Below, piece after piece: positions 1-7,454 of a DNA stretch of 64,000 bases. Under the pieces are notes generated by a model that searched no databases, was not told where the DNA came from, and saw only the letters and a program-made list of their open reading frames with translations. The stretch's first letter is position 1. Every line of letters starts with the position of its first letter. A program made the position numbers and the translations under genes. The DNA is from Oscillospiraceae bacterium (lineage in GTDB: Bacteria; Bacillota; Clostridia; Oscillospirales; Oscillospiraceae), in NCBI GenBank assembly GCA_015068455.1, contig SVKO01000003.1:124001-188000 (forward strand). Reading direction: 5' to 3'.

Positions 1-610
1 GGAGCGGCTCGGCGCCGAGGGCGGGGCGGATCAGGTAGGCGTTTCTCTGGTCAAAGGCGGCGTTGCGGCGATCGGAATGGGCCTTCACGAAGGAATAGAC
101 CAGGCAGGAGAAGATGCCGCTCACGGAGCTCAGCACGAATGCGGCGTCGGAGCAGGTGAGAAGCACGTTCCCGAAGCTCTTGTCTGTGCGCAGGGTTTTC
201 GCATTGGCCAGGAGCCCGTAGCCCGGTACCCTGAGGCACAGCGGCGTGGGGGTGTGGCTGCCGCAGTACAGGGCGATCACCAGATGGAACAGAGCCAGGG
301 CCAGCGATACCCCCGCGGCGATGCGGGCGTACTTCGGCGGGATGCGGATCAGATACAAAACCAGCAGGATCGCCGGGAGAATGAGGATCACGCAGCTGGG
401 ACGCACTCTGGCGCCCAGGGATTTGAGAAGGCCGCTGTGCAGGAATACGTCGCGGAAGCTGCCCGCGCGCAGGGCGGAATCCAGCGCTCCGGCGCCTCCG
501 GCGCTCTGGACCTCCAGGACCCAGGCCAGCACCAGCAGGGCGATGCCCGTCAGACCGAGCAGCAGAGGGGGAAGATACATCCGCCCGTAGCGGCGTTCAC
601 GCCGATTCAT
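1..610 (-). CDS. Polytopic membrane protein, unrecognised, truncated by window edge
   Basis: Open from an ATG at 610-608 to the window edge (203 codons, no stop), so the C-terminus is missing. An AGGAGG ribosome site lies at 618-623, seven to eight bases before the ATG, and supports this start. The product starts MNRRERRYGRMYLPPLLLG. Hydrophobic stretches near residues 13-33, 72-90, 97-116 and 149-175 suggest at least four membrane segments, with a basic N-terminus in the cytoplasm. I recognise no family motif. It is divergent from pckA and shares the upstream region 611-929. Codon use is GC-rich like the neighbours. Coding status is well supported; function is unknown. Confidence 0.75.
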   Translation of the reverse strand, partial: MNRRERRYGRMYLPPLLLGLTGIALLVLAWVLEVQSAGGAGALDSALRAGSFRDVFLHSGLLKSLGARVRPSCVILILPAILLVLYLIRIPPKYARIAAGVSLALALFHLVIALYCGSHTPTPLCLRVPGYGLLANAKTLRTDKSFGNVLLTCSDAAFVLSSVSGIFSCLVYSFVKAHSDRRNAAFDQRNAYLIRPALGAEPL

Positions 611-929
611 AAGCACGCCTCCTTTTGCCGTTCTGATAGCATCTTACAATATCGGCGCGGAAAAATCAAGAGGCACAGGGCGTACAGTTTCGTGCCGCAA
701 AAAGGGGAGAAAAAACCGCCGGGATTTAATGTATCCATTATTGCCATGTAATCCCTCAAAAAAAACAGATACACTGTGATAATTACCTATAGAAATCCGA
801 AGCGTTTTATGCTATATTTTTACTTGGTGAGAATTGGGTTTTTGACAGGGTGAGCGGGATTTTTCGTCCCTTTTGCGCGCCCATTGTCAAAACTCTTACT
901 AAATAATTTTTGTTTCAGGAGGAACTGAT
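611..929. other. Divergent intergenic region before pckA
   Basis: 319 bases without a gene. AT-rich from about 730 on. It holds the ribosome site of the minus-strand membrane gene, a candidate pckA promoter (790-818), an inverted pair TTTTGACA (840-847) and TGTCAAAA (885-892), a small GGGA/TCCC hairpin between them, and the pckA ribosome site AGGAGG at 917-922. Confidence 0.6.
790..818 (+). promoter_or_regulatory. Candidate sigma-A promoter for pckA
   Basis: TAGAAA (790-795), 17-base spacer, TATATT (813-818) preceded by TG as an extended -10. It would give a leader of about 105 bases containing the TTTTGACA/TGTCAAAA dyad. The -35 match is only moderate, so this is a candidate. Confidence 0.4.
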
Positions 930-2492
930 ATGGAAACCTACGGCATCGAAAAACTGGGCATCATCAACACCAGCGCTGTCTATCGCAATCTGGCACCCGC
1001 AGCCCTGACCGAGCATGCGCTTCGCCGCGGCGAGGGCACCCTCTCCAACACCGGCGCTCTGGTCGTCAAGACCGGCAAGTACACCGGCCGCTCCGCCAAG
1101 GATAAGTTCATCGTCGATTCCGCCGGCGTGCACGACGAGATCGCCTGGGGCTCCGTCAACAAGCCCGTCTCCCAGGAGGGCTTCGACGCCATCTACGCCA
1201 AGGTCATCGCTTACCTGCAGAACAAGGAAGTCTTCATCTTCGACGGCTTCGCAGGCGCCGACCCCAAGTATATGAAGGGCTTCCGCGTGATCTGCGAGCT
1301 GGCCTCCGAGGCTCTGTTCATCAACGACCTGCTGCGCCGCCCCACGGCTGAGCAGCTGGCCAACTTCCAGGAAGACTTCACCGTCATCGCCTGCCCCGGC
1401 TTCAAGTGCATCCCCGAGATCGACGGCACCCGCTCCGAGGCTGCCATCATGATCGACTATGAGAAGCATCTGGTCCTGATTGCGGGCTCCCAGTACGCCG
1501 GCGAGATCAAGAAGTCCGTCTTCTCCGTCATGAACTACGTCCTGCCCAAGATGGGCGTGTTCCCCATGCACTGCTCCGCCAACATCGGCGCCGACGGCGA
1601 CTCCGCCGTGTTCTTCGGTCTGTCCGGCACCGGCAAGACCACCCTGTCCGCCGATCCCGACCGCAAGCTCATCGGTGACGACGAGCACGGCTGGGCCGAC
1701 GACTCCGTGTTCAACTTCGAGGGCGGCTGCTATGCCAAGTGCATCAACCTGTCCGCCGAGAAGGAGCCCGACATCTACAACGCCATCCGCTTCGGCGCGC
1801 TGGTTGAGAACGTCGTCATGGATCCCGAGACCCGCGAGTTCGATTTCGACGACGACTCCCTGGCCGTCAACTCCCGCGTGGGCTACCCCATCGAGTATAT
1901 CAACAACGCCGAGCTGTCCGGCGTGGGCGCCATCCCCAAGACCGTCATCTTCCTGACCGCCGACGCCTACGGCGTTCTGCCCCCCATCTCCAAGCTGGAT
2001 AAGAACCAGGCGATGTACTACTTCGTCTCCGGCTTCACCTCCAAGCTCGCCGGCACCGAGATCGGCGTCAAGGAGCCCGTGCCCACCTTCTCCACCTGCT
2101 TCGGCGAGCCCTTCCTGCCCCTGGATCCGTCCATCTACGCCGCCATGCTGGCCGAGAAGGTCGAGAAGTCCGGCGCCAACGTCTACCTGGTCAACACCGG
2201 CTGGAACGGCACCGGCAACCGCATGAAGCTGGCCTACACCCGCAAGATGGTCACCGCCGCTCTGACCGGCGCCATCGAGAAGGCCGAGCTCGTGAAGGAT
2301 CCCTACTTCGGCGTCATGGTTCCCACCGAGATCGAGGGCGTGCCCTCCGAGCTTCTGATCGTCGAGAACACCTGGGAAGACAAGGCCGCCTACGAGGCCA
2401 AGGCCAAGGAGCTGGCCGGCAAGTTCATCGAGAACTTCAAGAAGTACACCCTCATGAGCGAGGAAGTCATCGCCGCGGGCCCCAAGGCCTGA
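930..2492 (+). CDS. pckA: Phosphoenolpyruvate carboxykinase (ATP)
   Basis: 520 aa, normal length for the ATP-dependent family. It interconverts oxaloacetate + ATP with PEP + CO2 + ADP in the cytoplasm. Visible family motifs: KYTGRSAKDKF near residue 50, CPGFKC near 153, the P-loop GLSGTGKTT near 230, and the metal/kinase-2 motif IGDDEHGW near 247. A strong AGGAGG precedes the ATG. It lies 90 bases upstream of the oxaloacetate decarboxylase genes on the same strand with no terminator between, so co-transcription is likely. In fermenting anaerobes this enzyme often runs from PEP to oxaloacetate, making ATP. Codons are strongly C-ending, suggesting high expression. Confidence 0.97.
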   Translation: METYGIEKLGIINTSAVYRNLAPAALTEHALRRGEGTLSNTGALVVKTGKYTGRSAKDKFIVDSAGVHDEIAWGSVNKPVSQEGFDAIYAKVIAYLQNKEVFIFDGFAGADPKYMKGFRVICELASEALFINDLLRRPTAEQLANFQEDFTVIACPGFKCIPEIDGTRSEAAIMIDYEKHLVLIAGSQYAGEIKKSVFSVMNYVLPKMGVFPMHCSANIGADGDSAVFFGLSGTGKTTLSADPDRKLIGDDEHGWADDSVFNFEGGCYAKCINLSAEKEPDIYNAIRFGALVENVVMDPETREFDFDDDSLAVNSRVGYPIEYINNAELSGVGAIPKTVIFLTADAYGVLPPISKLDKNQAMYYFVSGFTSKLAGTEIGVKEPVPTFSTCFGEPFLPLDPSIYAAMLAEKVEKSGANVYLVNTGWNGTGNRMKLAYTRKMVTAALTGAIEKAELVKDPYFGVMVPTEIEGVPSELLIVENTWEDKAAYEAKAKELAGKFIENFKKYTLMSEEVIAAGPKA

Positions 2493-2506
2493 GAATGAAA
2501 ATGATT

Positions 2507-2562
2507 CCCCATCCGGCGCAAGCCGGGTGGGGAAGGAAATAGAGTCCGGGCAAACGGGACTC
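2507..2562 (+). other. Two intercistronic hairpins between pckA and oadA
   Basis: Stem 1 pairs 2507-2517 with 2522-2532 around a GCAA loop (11 pairs including one G-T). Stem 2 pairs GAGTCC (2542-2547) with GGACTC (2557-2562). Neither is followed by a T-run, so termination is unlikely; an mRNA processing or stability role is more plausible. Confidence 0.5.
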
Positions 2563-2582
2563 AAAATGGAGGAAAGTAATCT

Positions 2583-3995
2583 ATGGCAAGAAAAGTGCAA
2601 ATCACGGAAACCGTCCTGCGTGATGCCAACCAGTCCCTGATGGCCACCCGCCTGCCCTATGCCGACTACGAGGACATCCTCGAGACCATGGACAAGGCCG
2701 GCTACTACTCCGTCGAGTGCTGGGGCGGCGCCACCTTTGACTCCTGCCTGCGCTATCTGGGCGAAGATCCCTGGGAGCGCCTGCGCAACATCAAGAAGCA
2801 TATGCCCAACACCCGCCTGCAGATGCTGCTGCGCGGCCAGAACCTGCTGGGCTACAAGCACTACCACGACGACGTGGTGGAGAAGTTTGTCGAGCTGTCC
2901 ATCAAGAACGGCATCGATATCATCCGCATTTTCGACGCCCTGAACGATTTCCGCAATCTGCAGACCGCGTTCGAGGCCGTCAAGAAGTATTCCAAGAAAT
3001 ACGGCCGTCATGTCATCGCCTCCGGCTGCATCTCCTACACCCAGAGCCCCGTGCACACCGTCGAGAAGTACGTTGAGATGTGCAAGAAGCTGGTGGAGAT
3101 GGGCTTTGAGACCCTCTGCCTGAAGGATATGGCCGGCACCATGAGCCCCTATGAGGCTGAAGGCCTGATCAAGGGCATCAAGGCCGCCCTTCCCAATGTG
3201 CCCGTGGTCCTGCACACCCACTGCACCACCGGCATGGCCTACATGACCATCACCAAGGCCATCGAGGCCGGCGTGGACGTCATCGACTGCGCCACCTCCC
3301 CCTTCTCCAACGGCACCTCCCAGCCCTCCACCGACACCATGTTCTATGCCCTGCAGCAGTACGGCATCGACTGTGGCCTGAAGGAGGACGTCATCAAGGA
3401 GGTCAACGATTACTTCAAGCCCATCAAGCAGAAGTACATCGACAACGGCACCCTGAACCCCAAGAGCATGGCCACCGACGCCCAGGCGCTGGTCTACAAG
3501 GTCCCCGGCGGCATGCTCTCCAACATGATCGCAAACCTCACCGATATGAAGTCCATGGACAAGTTCGACGCCGCCCTGGCGGAGATCCCCGCCGTCCGCA
3601 AGGACCTGGGCTATCCCCCGCTGGTCACCCCGCTGAGCCAGATGGTCGGCAACCAGGCCGTCACCAACGTGCTGCTGGGCGAGCGCTACAAGCAGATCTC
3701 CAACGAGGTCAAGAACTATTTCAAGGGCGAGTACGGTATTGCCCCCGCTCCCGTCAGCCAGGAGCTGCAGGATAAGATCCTCGGCGAAGGCAAGGAGCCT
3801 GTGGACTGCCGCATCGAGGACAGCAAGCGCACCGGCGAAGACTTTGCCATGGCGAAGGAAGAGCTGGGCGATCTGGCCCGCAGCGAAGAGGACATCATGA
3901 GCTACATCTGCTTCCCGAAGCAGGCGAAGGAATTCCTGGAAAAGCGCAAGGCCAAGGAAGAAAACATCGCCGTCTACTCCATCGAAGAAGCGTAA
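2583..3995 (+). CDS. oadA: Oxaloacetate decarboxylase alpha subunit (carboxyltransferase)
   Basis: 470 aa. It transfers the carboxyl group of oxaloacetate to biotin on the carrier protein, releasing pyruvate. The N-terminal half is a pyruvate carboxyltransferase TIM barrel: TVLRDANQSL near residue 10, RIFDALNDFRN near 115, LCLKDMAG near 180 and the metal-binding HTHCTTG near 210. The conserved carboxyltransferase C-terminal domain follows. The biotin domain fused to the C-terminus in enteric OadA is absent; a separate biotin protein is encoded at 4363-4770. Methylmalonyl-CoA decarboxylase is excluded because its alpha subunit is an acyl-CoA carboxyltransferase of another fold. AGGA-type ribosome site before the ATG. 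Confidence 0.93.
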   Translation: MARKVQITETVLRDANQSLMATRLPYADYEDILETMDKAGYYSVECWGGATFDSCLRYLGEDPWERLRNIKKHMPNTRLQMLLRGQNLLGYKHYHDDVVEKFVELSIKNGIDIIRIFDALNDFRNLQTAFEAVKKYSKKYGRHVIASGCISYTQSPVHTVEKYVEMCKKLVEMGFETLCLKDMAGTMSPYEAEGLIKGIKAALPNVPVVLHTHCTTGMAYMTITKAIEAGVDVIDCATSPFSNGTSQPSTDTMFYALQQYGIDCGLKEDVIKEVNDYFKPIKQKYIDNGTLNPKSMATDAQALVYKVPGGMLSNMIANLTDMKSMDKFDAALAEIPAVRKDLGYPPLVTPLSQMVGNQAVTNVLLGERYKQISNEVKNYFKGEYGIAPAPVSQELQDKILGEGKEPVDCRIEDSKRTGEDFAMAKEELGDLARSEEDIMSYICFPKQAKEFLEKRKAKEENIAVYSIEEA

Positions 3996-4007
3996 GGAGG
4001 ACGAAGC

Positions 4008-4361
4008 ATGTTATTCTTAGTGAAAGCCGACATGGTCGACATCGGCATCGGCGAAGCCGGCCTGGTCGCCGTCGGCGGCTATCTGGTCGTGTTCATCGGC
4101 CTGATCCTGCTGATGTGCGTCGTGATGATCACCGGCAAGATCATGGTCAGCTCGCAGGCCAGGAAGCGTGCCGCCGCGCCCGAGATCGAAGCGCCCGCCG
4201 CTCCTGCCGCCGCCCTGGCGGAAGCCCCCGGCTCCGCCGGCGAGCTCAAGCTCTATGACGTCGATCCCAAGGACGCCGCCATGATCATGGCCATTGTTGC
4301 CCATCAGCTGCAAAAGCCGCTCAACGAGCTGCGCTTCAAATCCATTCGGGAGGTAAAGTAA
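4008..4361 (+). CDS. oadG: Oxaloacetate decarboxylase gamma-type membrane subunit
   Basis: 117 aa. One clear membrane segment (about residues 20-45), an Ala/Pro-rich linker (about 58-78), then a soluble tail ending in a KPLNELRFKSIREVK-like sequence. This layout matches the small OadG/MmdD-type subunits that anchor the carboxyltransferase and carrier to the Na+ pump. Small subunits of this kind diverge strongly, so assignment rests on size, topology and position between oadA and the biotin carrier (13 and 1 bases away). Confidence 0.75.
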   Translation: MLFLVKADMVDIGIGEAGLVAVGGYLVVFIGLILLMCVVMITGKIMVSSQARKRAAAPEIEAPAAPAAALAEAPGSAGELKLYDVDPKDAAMIMAIVAHQLQKPLNELRFKSIREVK

Positions 4362-4362
4362 G

Positions 4363-4770
4363 ATGAAATACAAGGTAACCCTCAAGGGCAAAACCTATGA
4401 AGTTGAAGTCGACGAAGGCAAGGCTATGCTGGTCGACGAATACGAAGCCTATGCCCCCGCGGCAGCTCCGGCGCCCGCCGCTGCTGCTCCCGCCGCCCCC
4501 GCCCCCGCAGCTGCTCCTGCGGCTGCCCCCGCTCCCGCCGCCGCCAGCCTGGCCGCCGGCGAGGTCGTCGCGGCCCCCATGCCCGGCAACATCCTCAAGG
4601 TCAACGTCTCCCAGGGCGCAGCCGTCAAGTCCGGCGACATCCTGGTGGTTCTGGAAGCCATGAAGATGGAAAACGAGATCCTTGCCCCGCGTGACGGCAC
4701 CGTGGCCCAGGTCGCGGTCAACGTCGGCGCGACGGTCGATACGGGTACTCCTCTTGTCGTTCTGGCATAA
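4363..4770 (+). CDS. Biotin carboxyl carrier protein of the oxaloacetate decarboxylase
   Basis: 135 aa. An N-terminal beta segment is followed by a long Ala/Pro linker (about residues 28-65) and a C-terminal biotinyl domain. The domain carries the biotinylation motif EAMKMEN near residue 100; the central Lys takes biotin. It shuttles carboxyl groups from OadA to the membrane decarboxylase OadB. The linker is low-complexity and GC-rich, giving misleading long open frames on the other strand. It begins one base after the oadG stop, so translation is probably coupled. Confidence 0.93.
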   Translation: MKYKVTLKGKTYEVEVDEGKAMLVDEYEAYAPAAAPAPAAAAPAAPAPAAAPAAAPAPAAASLAAGEVVAAPMPGNILKVNVSQGAAVKSGDILVVLEAMKMENEILAPRDGTVAQVAVNVGATVDTGTPLVVLA

Positions 4771-4781
4771 GGAGGGCACGT

Positions 4782-6029
4782 ATGAACATCCTTGCTTTTA
4801 ACATCCTGCAGACGTTTGCCAAGCTGGCAAAGGAATCCGGCTTCGGCGGATTCATTGCCGCCGGCGGCTGGATGAACCTCATCATGGTTGTCATCGCCTG
4901 CGTGCTGCTGTACCTCGGCATCGTCAAGAAGTTCGAGCCCCTGCTGCTCGTCGGCATCGCCTTCGGCTGCCTGCTGGCCAATGTCAGCTATTTCCCCGGC
5001 CTGAGCGCGGAGCTGAACCAGACCAATGCCCTGTACCATCCCGAGCTGTGGGAGGCGTTCCTGGATCATGCCAGCCCCTACTATCACAGCTACGGCCATG
5101 TGCTCTCCAACGCCGGCCTGCTGGATATCTTCTACATCGGCGTCAAGGCAGGTCTCTATCCGTCGCTGATCTTCATGGGCGTCGGCGCCATGACCGACTT
5201 CGGCCCCCTGATCTCCAACCCCAAGAGCCTGCTGCTGGGCGCTGCCGCGCAGCTGGGCGTGTTCGTGGCCTTCTTCGGCGCCATCCTGCTGGGCTTCACC
5301 GGCCCTCAGGCTGCCTCCATCGGCATCATCGGCGGCGCTGACGGCCCGACGGCCATCTTCCTGACCAACAAGCTGGCTCCGGAGCTGCTGGGCGCCATCG
5401 CCATCGCGGCCTATTCCTACATGGCCCTGATCCCGCTGATCCAGCCGCCCCTCATGAAGCTCTTCACCTCCAAGGAAAACCGCAAGATCAAGATGGTCCA
5501 GACCCGCGAGGTCACCAAGACCGAGAAGATCATCTTCCCGATCATCGTCTCCATCTTCGTCATCCTGCTGCTGCCCTCCACGGCGCCCCTGATCGGCTGT
5601 CTGATGCTGGGCAACCTGTTCCGCGAGTGCGGCGTCACGGACCGCCTGTCCGACACCGTGCAGAACGCCCTGATGAACATCGTCACCATCATGCTCGCCA
5701 CCTCCGTCGGCGCCACGATGGTCGCGTCCAACTTCCTGCGCTGGGAGACCATCAAGATCATCGTTCTCGGTCTTGTGGCCTTCGGCATCTCCACCGTGGG
5801 CGGCCTCGCGGGCGGCAACATCATGTGCAAGCTTACCGGCCGCAAGGTCAACCCGCTGATCGGCTCCGCCGGCGTGTCCGCCGTGCCGATGGCGGCCCGC
5901 GTCTCGCAGATGGTGGGCCAGAAGGAGAACCCCTCCAACTTCCTGCTGATGCACGCCATGGGCCCGAACGTGGCCGGCGTCATCGGCTCGGCCATCGCCG
6001 CCGGCTTCCTGCTGGCCGTGTTCGGCTGA
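4782..6029 (+). CDS. oadB: Oxaloacetate decarboxylase beta subunit, Na+ pump
   Basis: 415 aa, very hydrophobic with about nine or more membrane segments. It decarboxylates carboxybiotin and uses the energy to export Na+. Family landmarks include GIIGGADGPTAIF near residue 180, the region that in characterised OadB proteins holds Asp203, the Na+/proton-binding residue, and the Gly-rich stretch GGLAGGNIMCK near residue 345. It is the last gene of the pckA-oad unit, followed by a strong terminator. Related glutaconyl-CoA and methylmalonyl-CoA decarboxylases use nearly the same subunit; the upstream oadA decides the substrate. Confidence 0.95.
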   Translation: MNILAFNILQTFAKLAKESGFGGFIAAGGWMNLIMVVIACVLLYLGIVKKFEPLLLVGIAFGCLLANVSYFPGLSAELNQTNALYHPELWEAFLDHASPYYHSYGHVLSNAGLLDIFYIGVKAGLYPSLIFMGVGAMTDFGPLISNPKSLLLGAAAQLGVFVAFFGAILLGFTGPQAASIGIIGGADGPTAIFLTNKLAPELLGAIAIAAYSYMALIPLIQPPLMKLFTSKENRKIKMVQTREVTKTEKIIFPIIVSIFVILLLPSTAPLIGCLMLGNLFRECGVTDRLSDTVQNALMNIVTIMLATSVGATMVASNFLRWETIKIIVLGLVAFGISTVGGLAGGNIMCKLTGRKVNPLIGSAGVSAVPMAARVSQMVGQKENPSNFLLMHAMGPNVAGVIGSAIAAGFLLAVFG

Positions 6030-6044
6030 TCAGTCACAGACAAA

Positions 6045-6072
6045 CCCCGCTGCTTCCGCAGCGGGGTTTTTT
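6045..6072 (+). terminator. Intrinsic terminator after oadB
   Basis: Perfect 9-bp stem, CCCCGCTGC (6045-6053) with GCAGCGGGG (6058-6066), TTCC loop, then six T. Confidence 0.9.
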
Positions 6073-6078
6073 ATATGC

Positions 6079-6117
6079 TCGGGCGGGCGTCGCTGTCGAT
6101 GCCCGCCCGATTATTTT
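6079..6117 (+). terminator. Second hairpin terminator after oadB
   Basis: Perfect 10-bp stem TCGGGCGGGC (6079-6088) with GCCCGCCCGA (6101-6110), 12-base loop, followed by TTATTTT. It backs up the first terminator and insulates the fatty-acid operon. Confidence 0.7.
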
Positions 6118-6173
6118 GCGCGGTCCGTCCGCTTTGCCTCACGGATTCCGATTTCATAAAGAATTTACAAACC

Positions 6174-6213
6174 GGGAACGCTCAGGGAACGCAGCGGTTT
6201 CTTTGCGGGAACG
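6174..6213 (+). promoter_or_regulatory. Three helically phased GGGAACG direct repeats upstream of the fab operon
   Basis: GGGAACG occurs at 6174-6180, 6185-6191 and 6207-6213, with start-to-start spacings of 11 and 22 bases, so all three face the same side of the helix. The last copy ends nine bases before a TATAAT (6223-6228). No good -35 hexamer is present at 17 bases, as expected for an activator-dependent promoter. The motif does not resemble known FapR or FabT sites. Confidence 0.55.
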
Positions 6214-6222
6214 GCAGGGTCG

Positions 6223-6228
6223 TATAAT
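6223..6228 (+). promoter_or_regulatory. Candidate -10 element of the fatty-acid operon
   Basis: Perfect TATAAT 55 bases upstream of the acpP ATG. The -35 region (about 6200-6205, TCTTTG) is poor and partly covered by the third GGGAACG repeat. Confidence 0.55.
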
Positions 6229-6282
6229 TGATTCCTGCAGGCAGCGCAGTCTGCCGGAATAATATTTTGGAGGCATTGAAAA

Positions 6283-6504
6283 ATGTATTTTGACGCGATC
6301 GCAAAAATTGTATCGGAACGTACCGGCTGTGACGTTTCCGCCGTGAAGCCGGAGAGCAAATTTTCAGAACTGGGCATCGATTCCCTTGATACGGTGGAGC
6401 TTCTGATGAATCTGGAGGACGAGATCGGCATCGAGATCGAGCTGAATCAGAAGGTGGAGACCATCGACGACCTGGATCGATTCATTCAGAGCAAACAGGG
6501 GTAA
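6283..6504 (+). CDS. acpP: Acyl carrier protein
   Basis: 73 aa, standard length. The phosphopantetheine site is in the motif GIDSLDTVELL, with Ser near residue 37; the surrounding acidic helix is typical. It carries growing acyl chains in type II fatty-acid synthesis. TTTTGGAGG precedes the ATG. First gene of the operon, five bases before fabK. Specialised ACPs of secondary fatty-acid or polyketide loci look the same, so whether it is the only cellular ACP cannot be told here. Confidence 0.95.
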   Translation: MYFDAIAKIVSERTGCDVSAVKPESKFSELGIDSLDTVELLMNLEDEIGIEIELNQKVETIDDLDRFIQSKQG

Positions 6505-6509
6505 GGCGA

Positions 6510-7454
6510 ATGATTCGGTCAGCAATTTGTGAAATGCTGGGGATCGATTATCCCGTATTTCAGGGCGGCATGGCCTGGATCGCTGACGGGAAACTGGCCG
6601 CTGCCGTCTCCAACGGCGGCGGTCTCGGCATTATCGCGGCGGGAAATGCGCCGGGCGATTACGTCAGGGAGCAGATCCGCGCCGCCAGGAAGATCACCGG
6701 CAAGCCCATCGGCGTGAATATCATGCTGCTGAGCCCCTTTGCCGATGAGGTCGCAAAGGTCGTCACGGAAGAAAAGGTGGAAGTGGTCACCACCGGGGCG
6801 GGCAATCCCTCCAAATACATCAGGGAATGGACCGCCGCGGGCATCAAGGTCATCCCGGTCGTCGCCTCCGTCGCCATGGCGAAGCTGATGACGCGCCTCG
6901 GCGCGTCTGCGCTGATCGCCGAAGGGGGAGAGAGCGGCGGCCATGTGGGCGAGCTCACCACAATGGTGCTGGTTCCCCAGGTGTGCGACGCCACGACGCT
7001 GCCCGTCATCGCGGCGGGCGGCATCGCCGACGGCAGGGGCGTCGCGGCGGCATTCATGCTCGGCGCACAGGGGGTGCAGATGGGCACGCGCTTTCTCAGC
7101 GCCTATGAGTGCTCCGTTCACCCCGCGTACAAGGAGAAAATCCTGAAGGCCACCGACCTCTGCACGATGGTCACGGGCAAGCGCCTGGGGCATCCCGTCC
7201 GCAGCCTCAGAACGCCGTTTGCCAGGAATTACGCCCGGGCGGAGTACGGCGGCATGCCGGACGATGAGCTGGAAGCGCTGGGCGCCGGCGCGCTGCGGCG
7301 GGCGGTGCAGGAGGGAGACAGCGAAAAAGGCTGTTTCCTCTCCGGACAGATCGCCGCCATCGTCAGGAAAGAGCAGCCGGCGGCGGAAATCGTGAAGGAA
7401 GTGATGGAGGAGGCGGAGCCGATCCTCCGGAGGGCGTCGCAATGGGTAAAATAG
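6510..7454 (+). CDS. fabK: Enoyl-ACP reductase II (FMN-dependent)
   Basis: 314 aa, nitronate-monooxygenase-like TIM barrel. It reduces trans-2-enoyl-ACP with NAD(P)H through FMN. Motifs: FQGGMAWIADGKLAAAVS near residue 17, GGGLGII near 38, and the conserved AEGGESGGHVG near 135, whose His is characteristic of FabK. FabK replaces FabI in many Firmicutes. It overlaps fabD by 13 bases, implying coupled translation. Confidence 0.93.
   Translation: MIRSAICEMLGIDYPVFQGGMAWIADGKLAAAVSNGGGLGIIAAGNAPGDYVREQIRAARKITGKPIGVNIMLLSPFADEVAKVVTEEKVEVVTTGAGNPSKYIREWTAAGIKVIPVVASVAMAKLMTRLGASALIAEGGESGGHVGELTTMVLVPQVCDATTLPVIAAGGIADGRGVAAAFMLGAQGVQMGTRFLSAYECSVHPAYKEKILKATDLCTMVTGKRLGHPVRSLRTPFARNYARAEYGGMPDDELEALGAGALRRAVQEGDSEKGCFLSGQIAAIVRKEQPAAEIVKEVMEEAEPILRRASQWVK

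Noticed and set aside
77..751. 224-codon plus-strand frame at the window start
   Set aside because: Its opposite strand encodes a membrane protein with a strong ribosome site; the plus frame is polar, Gln-rich and has no ribosome site.
915..3221. 768-codon open frame on the minus strand opposite pckA and oadA
   Set aside because: Shadow of two strongly conserved plus-strand genes caused by high GC and C-ending codons; low-complexity Gly/Ala/His/Asp protein, no ribosome site.
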